A DNA stretch of 27,058 nucleotides from the NCBI GenBank assembly GCA_027604505.1, contig JADIIX010000217.1, forward strand, positions 1 to 27,058, given 5' to 3'. The stretch's first letter is position 1. Each line of letters begins with the position of its first letter. The stretch is from Gonapodya sp. JEL0774. Lineage: Eukaryota > Monoblepharomycota > Monoblepharidomycetes > Monoblepharidales > Gonapodyaceae. The position numbers and the translations under genes were made by a program. Below, piece after piece: positions 9,407-18,149 of this stretch. The notes below the pieces were generated by a model. It was not told where the DNA came from. It worked only from the letters and a program-made list of their open reading frames with translations, and searched no databases.

Positions 9407-12382
9407 ATGCGAGAAGAATTTGTGTTTGCTTCGTCGCTATTGATGGGTTCTGCAGACTGTCACCGAGGTCTCGCTAATTGCCCGGGTTTAACCCCGACAG
9501 CTCAACCAACTGCGGAACCACCTCGCACCTCCCGCATCCAGTTATGGTGACGTCATCATCCTGAATTCCTTTTTCCATCAACCGAACTTTCGTTGACGTC
9601 TCTACACTGCCACTGCCCCCGCAGACATCCCAAACTCCCCCATTTTCCACGCACTCGTCAAGCTCCCATCAAACCCCTGTATCATCGCTCAAGGACATGA
9701 ATTCTCATACGCCCGCCTAATGCGCGATTCCATGCAGCTCCGCGACGCCATCTGGACGGAGGTCGCTCGACTCGCGGGATTTCCCCTACCCGCGCACGGT
9801 GGTTCTTTCGATTTCAACACGTACGATCTCAACCAGAAGAGAGTTGCCATTCTCTTTCCGCCTAGCTATGAAAACGTGGTCGCCATGACCGCCACGTTGG
9901 CATCAGGAGGGGCCATTGTAAGTCGGACGATTCATTCTCCGGTGACGAGCAGTCGTGGAGTAAAGTAAGCAAGGATCCTAAACCATAAACCTTTCCTAGG
10001 TACCTCTATCTCCATCGTACCCCCTTGCTGAGCTCGAATATTTTGTGTCCGACTCGGAACCCTCCGTCTTCATCGTCCACTCCTCTCTCGTTGCCAAAAT
10101 CACCCCCATCATAGACCGCATACGGAGCGGCGACCTTTTACCACAAGCACGCGGTAAAGTAGCCCTGGTGGAAATGCCCGATGTTGTACAAGAGGCCAAA
10201 CGTGATGGTGTCGACCGGGAGGAGCCCAAGATGGTGTGGCGGTTCGTGGATGTGGATGATACCCGGGATTGCTTGTTTATTTATACATCGGTACGCACTG
10301 GGGCCAAAATATTCACACCTATCCCTTCTCGGTCTCTGTCAAGCACTCACCGTGTTCCCTTACCCCCACCCGCAGGGCACCACAGGTCGACCAAAAGGTG
10401 CCGTCCGAGACTGGAAAAGCTTTCACACAATGTCTTTGAGCATGGCAGGTTTATGGGAAACAAGCCCACAAGACGTGCGTGGGGCGGGGCTCGAGGCGAT
10501 GCTGACTGTTTTGGAACCCCGTACCGCGCTGACTCTTTTCATCCCAACATCAACCTTCCCGAACCCCGCGAACGCACTCTCTTTTCTATCCCAATCTACC
10601 GACCTCTACTCTACCAGCGCCTCCTCCACGTCCTCCCTCTCCACCACGGTAATGGCATCCTCATCTGCCTCTGGGGTCCACTCTGCTGCTCCTCCCAAGT
10701 CGAGTTTGCGCACCCCTTTTCACCCGCGGCGGTCTGGAACCGTATCGTCAACGGCAACCCGCACCGCAACGGTGCGCGCGACATCACCGTGTTCGCTGGT
10801 GTCCCCACCATCATTTCCAGGCTATTGCAGTACTACGAGGACAAGGTGCCCGAAGCCGAAAGGGAGGAAGCCCGGAAGGCGTGGGAGAGGCTCAAAGTTG
10901 TCACGAGTGGGAGTGCTGCGTTGCCCGATAAGTGAGTTAGGTGCCGTGGTCTGTTCTTTTGATTTTTTGTTGGTCCATCAACGAGCACATATCTCCGTTT
11001 CCCGCGATTTATATCCCTGTGTGTCCCGTCCCAGTCAGTTCAATGCTTTCAAACGCATAACAGGTCACGAGGTGCTCGAGCGGTACGGGTACGTTGCGCA
11101 TTTGCATGTCCTGTTGGGGGTTGACATCCGGGTGTGTGAGGGGCCAGAGGACGTGCAGCTTCTTGAAATCTCACCTGAGGCTTTTCAATCCAGGTCGACG
11201 GAGCTCGGTGTTGTCCTGAGTGAGTTGCAAATTGCTGTTCAAGGGATTTGAATGTTGCATGGGACTGCCTCACACGCACACGATGAAATCCTTCGTCTCA
11301 TCGTCCCAGCCAATCCATACCACGGCGCGCGCATACCCGGCTCCGCAGGTCCGTCCCACGCGCCTCTCCTTTCCGACCTTTCCATCTGTTTATTCAATCC
11401 AATCGGGCTCCCCCATTCCATTCACCTTTGTTCACCTGTTTGAAACTCTCCGCACACAGGCGTCCCCCTCCCTGGCGTAGAAATCCGCCTCTGGGACCAC
11501 GCGACCAACAAACCCGTTCCAGAAAGCGCCGTGGATGTGCCCGGGGAGATACAGGTGAAGGGGTCCTCGAAGTTTTCCTACTACTGGTGAGTACTTCTGT
11601 TCTTTTGATGATGGATACATGTGCACTGACATAATCGTGGCTTTGATGGCATAGGAAGCGACCCGATGCGAGTAAGGAGTTTTGGCTCGAGGACGGGTGG
11701 GTTTCGTTGTTGCGAGCAGTGCCAATGACGGTCAGTTCTCACCCCAACCGGACGCATCCCCCACTCTAGTTGGGCAAAGACCGGTGATGTAGGTGCGCGA
11801 ATGCCGAACGGCTACTTTAAAATCTTGGGGAGGGAATCCACGGATATTATAAAGGTGAGAGTGATGCGTTCCCTCGCGAGGACCTTGGATTGCACAATGA
11901 TCGTCCTGATAAACGTTCGGGGTCTGTGATCGTCAAGACGGGTGGATACAAAGGTGAGACTTGAGTCTCTGTTGCACAGTGGATGGGTGTCGTCAAAGTA
12001 AAGGCACCCGCCCTGCCCCTCCTACCTTCCCACCGTCACCCCAAACGCAGTCTCAGCCCTGGAATCCGAACGAGAAGTGTTGGACCACCCGAACGTGGAA
12101 TCTTGCGCCGTTTTTGGCCTACCTGACGACGACTTTGGGGAACGTGTCGCGCTCGTTGTCGTGCCCAAGGGCGGGGTGCAGGCGGGGAGAAGAAGTGGAA
12201 ATTTGACATTGAAGCACATGAGGGCGTTTTTGAAGGAGAGGTTGGCGGCGTACAAGGTCCCGTCCCGACTTTTGCTGCTGGAAGAATCGGAAATGCCACG
12301 TACAGCTCTTGGCAAAGTGCAAAAACGAGATTTGCGGGTAATATTTAAAGATAGAGTAAACGAAATAGACTCAGACATGTAG
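9407..12382 (+). CDS. ACSF3-like acyl-CoA (malonyl-CoA) synthetase, AMP-binding family
   Basis: ATP-dependent acid:CoA ligase of the ANL superfamily, 14 exons in phase, about 592 aa; human ACSF3 is of similar length. Core motifs in order: YTS then GTTGRPKGAV (P-loop A3, split by an intron at 10290/10376), LLHVLPLHHGNG, VTSGSAALP, ERYGSTELG (A5), AKTGDVG (A7), KTGGYK (A8 region) and ALGKVQK with the catalytic C-terminal lysine. The order and wording of SGSAALP, ITGHEVLERYG and PGSAGVPLPGVE point to the malonyl/methylmalonyl-CoA synthetase branch. A 16-nt micro-exon (11938-11953) encodes TGGYK. The first exon (ATG 9407, 15 nt) is tentative. There is no C-terminal peroxisomal SKL signal and no obvious mitochondrial presequence. 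The next gene starts only 44 bp after the TAG stop. Confidence 0.9.
9548..9555. promoter_or_regulatory. CRE-type TGACGTCA site
   Basis: A perfect 8-bp ATF/CREB palindrome overlaps the 5' splice site of the second intron of the acyl-CoA synthetase gene (the donor reads GTGACGTCAT). It may be a bZIP site near the gene's 5' end or simply a coincidence of the splice donor. Confidence 0.35.
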
Positions 12383-12426
12383 TTCCTCTTCCTACATTTT
12401 CTCGTACAAGTCAGTGGTGTTGCAGC

Positions 12427-13845
12427 ATGGGGAGTGGTGATCGGAGCACAGGTCCGGCCCCTCGATCAAACTGCGATCCCAACACAGATATACTGGACCA
12501 ATCTCCTGTTCGCACCGTATTTTTCGATGCCGCTGTTTTCTTCACTGGTCCAATCCAGTCGTTCTTTGATTGGGGACACGCTCACATTCGCTGTGAGTGT
12601 CGCATCGCCAAGTCTGTTCTCGGACCGCGAACATGCTCATTGCAATCGGAAGCTTACTGTTTCACATTGTGTCACAAAATTAGCTCGGAACAGTCATCGT
12701 GCAAGATCTGTGTTTTGTGAGAATCACTCTCGCGACTTGGATGAAGTGGATCCCAGTGTCACGCCCGATGTCAATCATTTCCACCAAAAGCTGCCCGCGT
12801 TTGCGTTCTTCCGAGCGGCAGATAAGTACGGCTTTCTTTCTCGATACAAGATCCACCCACAGAAAACTGCAGACCCGAAGCTGGAGGATGAGACCAGATC
12901 CGGAATGCTATGGGCACACCTCGTCGAAGGGCCTGTCAACTACGCGATAGCGTGGTTGTTGTTTGGGAGGCTGTGGATGGAGTGAGGATGTTTTCGCTCG
13001 AGGTTGATGGCACGGGATTGATAGTTTTTGGGAACGGTAGCCTGAACAACCCAGCGCCGTCCTCACTCGCATCCTTCGCCAAAGACTTTGCGACCATTTT
13101 TGTCATCAACGAATTGCATTTCTATCTGTGGCACCTCTCTTGCCACCGTTTCCCGATCATGTGTGAGTTCATGTTAGTGTCACTACCCGTTTGATTTTTC
13201 CATAACCCCTTTCCAAAGATAAAAACATTCACAAGCGACATCATGAGTACACTGTCTCCAATGTATTAGTAAGTTGAGATCTGCGCTGAAACCCGTGGGA
13301 CACGTCCCGGTGATGGGCTCTCGCTTCTCCACCCGCCATATCAACCTCAAAATCCCACACAGGCAACCAACCACAACGACGTTCTCGAATACTACCTCAC
13401 TATGATGGCGCCAAGTCTCGCCTGGTGTGGCCTCCTGCGCGTGCCGTTTGGAACCTACCTGGCCTGGCACGGGTTCTGGCAGTTGCAGGATTTATTACTC
13501 CACACAGGTGAGAGGGGTGGTGTGGATTTGAGGGTCGTGTGAAAGGCGAGATCAAGGGCCTACATGTTCTGACGGCAAGTGTCGGGTTTTTAAAGGATAC
13601 CAATTGCCGTTCTTACCGAGGTCGGTGGAGAGACATGATTACCACCACAACCAAAACGTCGGCAATTGTGAGTCCCAACTTGCTCCCACCTCCTATCAGA
13701 CCTGCTGCTGCAACACATCTCTTTGATCCTGACAATAGACGCTCAGTGGTTTACTTTCCTCGATGATGCGATGGGGACAGGAGACAAGTACTGGGGTTGG
13801 CGGGGTAGGAGAGAGATGGGTACCGGCAAAAGTGAAGAAGAGTGA
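12427..13845 (+). CDS. Fatty acid hydroxylase / sterol desaturase family membrane oxidase
   Basis: Eight exons join in phase: 12427-12592, 12694-12716, 12791-12972, 13041-13162, 13219-13268, 13363-13507, 13596-13667 and 13739-13845, about 288 aa. All three di-iron histidine boxes are present: H155-LSC-H159 (HxxxH), H169-KR-HH173 (HxxHH) and H243-DY-HH247 (HxxHH). The family comprises ER-membrane enzymes that hydroxylate or desaturate sterols, sphingoid bases or fatty chains with O2. The N-terminal third (FFRAADKYGFLSRYKIHP) is shared with fungal members whose substrate is unknown to me. Exons 1-3 rest on weaker conservation than the rest. The ATG lies 44 bp after the ligase stop and directly follows a splice-acceptor-like TTGCAG. 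The C-terminus ends KSEEE, not a classical KKXX signal. Confidence 0.84.
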
Positions 13846-14743
13846 CTGATTTGAATTAATTTATGTGTGAGAATGAATCAAGTGTAATGTTTTGAGGACG
13901 TCACGACCTTTTTGGTTTGTCCGGCCGCCAGTCACTCGTTTGCGGTCCGTTGTACATGGCATGTCTCAGACAAGCCATGCTACGGGCAACGTTTCTTCAC
14001 TTTTTTTTGAGACCAAACTTTGCAACCTAGTGCGAGTTGTCAGGTGTTCCAAACACCCACGTTCCCACTGCGCTCTGAAAGGAATCCGCTCTCTTTGCCA
14101 CCACAAACGTGGACTCCAGCGCTGGGTATCTGGAGCGTCGCGCGTGTGGGTGCCTCGAGTTTTCCGTCCCGCTTTTTGAGAGAACTGGTGGAGACCGGAG
14201 AGGTTTCCTCGTTTTGACCTCGTCAGTCTCACAACGCCACCAGATGATTATGATACGTCTGGAGATCTTACCACTTGAATTTTTTGTTCTGTACAAGTAG
14301 GGACGTAGGTGTCACGTTACACCCTATTCTGCTCAACGGACTTTCTCCCAACATGATGCAAAAGTCACCTGCGTCAACCACATCGGAAAACCAATGATCA
14401 GTCACCTCTGATTATATCTGGATACGTCACGACCTGGTATTTTGGGCTTTACAAGGCCTTTAGGACCGCCTCAAGCCTTTTCTTTAAACCGTTATTCGAT
14501 GGTTTTGGTCATGTATGCCGGTTTCGGATCTTCCAGATGCTTTTCTCGGCTTCTTTTTGCATTCTACTGAAGGAAAGTTTGTCGCAGAAAGAAGGGAGAA
14601 GGGGACGAGGGAAGGCGTTTGACAGGACTAAGCGTCGTATGCCGGGTTGTTCGCTCACGCGACGGTCCTTCTCTGCATACGATCTAAATGGAATATTGGC
14701 AAATGACTCAGCCCCCCAGTCTCGGTGTACTCACCATTTGCGT

Positions 14744-14761
14744 CCACGAAGATCTTCGTGG
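14744..14761. repeat. 18-bp perfect palindrome
   Basis: A perfect two-fold symmetric sequence, CCACGAAGATCTTCGTGG, lies in non-coding DNA about 420 bp upstream of the RSPH14-like start. It could be a dimeric transcription-factor site or a hairpin. No partner copy was seen in the window. Confidence 0.8.
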
Positions 14762-15081
14762 GACTACAGATATTTTACGGTCAGCTTCCAAGACGTCATC
14801 AGTCGCACATCTGCAAGAGACAAGGAGGCCGAGCGCAACTGGAGCACTCACATGATTCTGCTACGCTTGAAATGAACCTCATGGGGGCGGAGAAGCCTTC
14901 CACATGTTGCCACTGTCGTGCACGCTGCCAATGCTGTTCACGTGTGAGAGGTCAAATTCATGTTCTTGACATTGTCTAGGGGCATCTTCAAGTGTTAATA
15001 TGACAAGTTAGACAATGTGGGCCTATAGTGGGTTTTGAAGAACCAAAAAGGACACTGAAGTTCGCTTGTGACAACAGATTG

Positions 15082-15091
15082 ATCACGTGAT
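15082..15091. promoter_or_regulatory. ATCACGTGAT E-box palindrome upstream of the RSPH14-like gene
   Basis: A 10-bp perfect palindrome with a CACGTG core lies 85 bp before the chosen ATG of the RSPH14-like gene. The core fits bHLH factors of the Cbf1/USF type (TCACGTGA). The position suits a proximal promoter element. Confidence 0.5.
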
Positions 15092-15176
15092 ACGATCGGA
15101 ACCCCTGTCGATCAAAGGGGCCACAGCCGATCACGGCTCCCCCCCTTCAACTTGTGCGGCACCGTCAGCGTTTGAC

Positions 15177-17519
15177 ATGTCTGCGTCTGCAATCGACCCT
15201 GATGCGTCTGCCACGGAGCCAACTCCCCTGCAATCGTCCAACTCCCTCCCCCCCCTGCCTGCTCCAGACTCTTCCGACTCAAACGACTTTTCTCCACCTT
15301 CACAATCCAATGAAACCCAAACTACAAGCGCAGATGATGCAATCAAAACGAAGCGTTCTCTGGCAGGCGCTCCTGCAGTCCTCGACCCGGCCAGACAGGA
15401 GGTTGCATATGGCAGGAGAGCTGTTCCAAAACTGGTGCGTTCCGTTCCACATTGGCGCCGGAGGGCATCGAGGATAGCATTAATGGCTGATAAGTACTGG
15501 TGAGCTCCGGTGGCTAGGCGGAAACAATTGGAGCATAATGCAATTGGGCGCGAGGTCAACGACCGGGCTCAGATTTGAACACCCACGAGAACTTTAGGCC
15601 CAAAACTGAAAAAACGATACACCAACTTCCGCCGTCTAGAATCACAAATATAACACACGCATTTCCCGCTTTGCGTATCGTGACGGTGATGTTTCACCCA
15701 ACCCACGTACTCACTCCCTTGCCCACTGCCCCTTTCCTATCCGTTCCCGTCCTCAGATCTCCTCCCTCTCTTCCGACTCCCCATCCGACTCCCTCACTTC
15801 CCTCACAACCCTCTCCTCCCTCCTCCACCATCCATCCCACCTCGCGTCCGCCCTCTCCTCCAATCTCATCCCCTCCCTCTCTCGCCTCCTCGCATCACCA
15901 GACTCGGGCGTCCGCTTGCTCGCCGCAAAGGCGTGCGTCACCGTCTGTGGACAGGCCGTGGGGAGGTCAGCTGTGGCGCTGGATGCGGTGGAGGGGTTGA
16001 AGAAACTCGCGCTCGAAGATCCGGATCCCGAGGTGAGGAAGGAGGCATACGAGGCTATCAGGAGAGTCAGCATGGATCAAGAAGGTCAGTTGACGTGGTG
16101 GAACGTACTTACGCATAGTGGCGTTTTGCTGGCCCAATCGGAACCTAGTGTGCTTGGTAGCGAGTTCCACAGTGCCTTCCCTAAACTCTTGCAGCAGAGT
16201 TCCACCAAACGCGTTGACTTGTCCCTTCCTTACCCTCCCATACACCGCGCCCCCTTCCCCCCCCATGCCCACATCCCTCCAGGCGTCTCTTCCCTCCTCC
16301 GTGCCTCGCTCATCCGCCCCGCCTTTGCCCGCCTGAGCGCCGAAACCCTCGAGGTGCAGAGCCTCGTACTACAAACGCTCTACAATATCCTCCGCACGGG
16401 GATCGGAGCAGGTGGGACGAGGAAGAAAACCGCGAACCAAGCGCTGGCAGGGGCGAGCGGGAGCGGGAGCGGGTACGGCACCCACCCGACGGACGGGCAG
16501 ATCAGTGGCACCATACCCACGTCCACAGACGCGCCCGGCGACTCTTTTGACGCTTCTTCGACCTCCGAATCCTTGCCCTCGCCCTCGCCCTCGCCTGCCC
16601 CCGCGCCGACGCCCGCCTCGGTCGACGACGACCGCGAGCCGTCTGCGTTCTTCATGGCGACGCTGAGGGATCTCGCGCAGCAGAGAATGCCGGAGCAGGT
16701 GAAAGTCGGGGCGTGTCGATGTGTGATGATGTTGAGGTGGGTTAATCTGTTGTGTGGCGGGCGTGGGCTGGTCCGTGGTCGTGAAGACGTGCGCTCCTCC
16801 TCGCCCTCCTCACCGTCACTGCTCCCACCTCTCCAAAACCCACCACCCGTTTTCTCTCCGGTCCAGTTTCTACCCCGAAGGCAAACGCCTCGCTGTCAAG
16901 GAGAACCTCTTGAAACCTCTCATCGCGTTGCTCAAGGACCGCAAGTCCGAGGTGAGGGCCGCGGCCGCAGGGGCCATCATGAGGTGAGTAGAGGGTAGTG
17001 GGGTTGCGTGGTGGGGCGAGTGAAGAGGTGCAATGCAGGAGCATGAACGTTGGCGGGAGGGTAACCGTCACCCGCACCTCCTGACCGGTTTCCCACCCGC
17101 GGGGCTCCAACTCTCCCCCTTTTCGTGCCACAAGCATCACCGTCGATGTGGAGGCCAAGAAGCAGATGGTTCGGGAGAACGCACTCCCACTCCTCGTGGA
17201 CCTCATCTCGGGGGCGGATCGCAACCCGGAATCCCTACTCAACGCGTGCCGATGCATCGCAAACTGCGCAGAGGATTACAGAGGGAGGTTTCAGCTGAGT
17301 AGTTGCTTGAAGAAGGTGGGTTGGGGAGGTTTTCGGCGTTCGCGGGATGACGCGGGGGAAGAAGACATGCGGTTTAGGGGAAGTCTTTAGTCGTTCGGTT
17401 TGTTGGTGTTAACCCATCGCCGCTTTATCTGTCAGCTGGAAGAACTCAAGGGACATCCGAATACGCAGCTTGGAGACGCTGCTAAGAGGGCGATAGAGGT
17501 GATTACGTGGAGGCCGTGA
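15177..17519 (+). CDS. RSPH14: Radial spoke head 14-like armadillo-repeat protein
   Basis: Six exons in phase: 15177-15434, 15757-16084, 16283-16736, 16867-16983, 17135-17315 and 17436-17519, about 473 aa. After a disordered Ser/Pro-rich N-terminus comes DPARQEVAYGRRAVPKL. As I recall the animal protein, this matches the signature opening of RSPH14/RTDR1 (DPTQ..IAYGRRALPKL). ARM/HEAT-type helices follow (SPDSGVRLLAAKACVTVCG, DPDPEVRKEAYEAIRRV, KSEVRAAAAGAIMR, LLNACRCIANCAED). The end, AAKRAIEVITWRP, mirrors the animal C-terminus (AIKVIEWKP). RSPH14 is an axonemal protein of motile flagella. A Gly/Ser/Pro-rich insertion of roughly 70 residues sits between repeats in exon 3 and makes this protein longer than the animal one (about 350 aa). 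The upstream GTG-initiated extension is not needed, so I chose the first in-frame ATG. Confidence 0.84.
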
Positions 17520-18149
17520 GGGCAGCTCCGAGTCTGCGCTCCGGCGGTGTGTCTGCTGCTTTAGAACGTAGAGATTTCGTAGTGGGTACAAAGCAAGGTG
17601 GACATTGCGCAGCTTAAAGTTTAGAAAACCCTCGGAATTTTGTCAAGAAATGTCGAGAACCACTGGAGACGATGTGGACTCGTTTATCCGCCGGGCCAAA
17701 TTCTTTTGTATTTTTCTGCACTTGCTCCGAGCAACAGAATGTTTGTTTGCGTTCATTGGCGTTCATAAATTGGAGGAACACTCGTTCAGGTCACGTGCCA
17801 GTGCCCGGTCACGTGGTTTGAGAGCTGCGCCACAAAATGCAGAGTGTTTCATCTGTTAATGGGCTGGAAGGCTTGAAAGTTGCCAATCGGCAGAGAAATA
17901 CGTTTGAAGATTAATGCGCATCATGTACAGCACTCTTGCAGGGAACAGGAGGAGGTAGAGGAGGAAGGGGGTGGGGGGAATATCAGATTCACTCTTGAAG
18001 ATGAAGATGCATCTCGTCCACAATTTGAATTCATAGGGAGAGCGATTTTCAAACTGGGAACACTGCAAGTTCTAGTTTGCCCTGTGGTGGGACAGCAATA
18101 ATGCTGGATCCCGCTTTGGTGCTGAAAATATAGGACCGCAAGCCTGGGA
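17520..18149. other. Intergenic region upstream of the F-box gene
   Basis: 630 bases holding the 3' end of the RSPH14-like gene and the promoter of the next gene. Apart from the paired E-boxes (separate entry) and a purine-rich run near 17944-17975, I see no gene, RNA or repeat. Confidence 0.55.
17790..17815. promoter_or_regulatory. Two direct GTCACGTG E-boxes
   Basis: GTCACGTG occurs at 17790-17797 and again at 17808-17815, 18 bp apart start to start and in the same orientation. The core is the bHLH CACGTG site with a Cbf1-like 5' GTC flank. The pair lies about 340 bp upstream of the F-box gene ATG and 270 bp after the RSPH14-like stop. Confidence 0.5.

Larger units (their letters stand above)
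13846..15176. other. Long intergenic region, no recognised gene
   Basis: About 1.3 kb without a protein I can recognise. Several open frames of 60-110 codons exist on both strands (for example 14537-14875 and 14725-14979 on +), but they are arginine/serine-rich, overlap one another and show no family signature. I found no tRNA or snRNA signature. Two palindromes are listed separately. The right end presumably carries the RSPH14-like promoter. Confidence 0.6.

Noticed and set aside
12434-12985. Long open frame starting at GTG 12434, frame 2, as the hydroxylase N-terminus
   Set aside because: It has no ATG and crosses a clear GTGAGT donor at 12593. The ATG-12427 frame with eight phase-consistent exons explains the region better.
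14537-14979. Overlapping 84-112 codon frames as a possible gene or decayed transposon
   Set aside because: No motif, no splice pattern giving a longer product, and competing frames with similar composition.
15131-15559. 142-codon minus-strand open frame over the RSPH14-like first exon
   Set aside because: It is antisense to a coding exon with recognisable homology and has no family signal of its own.
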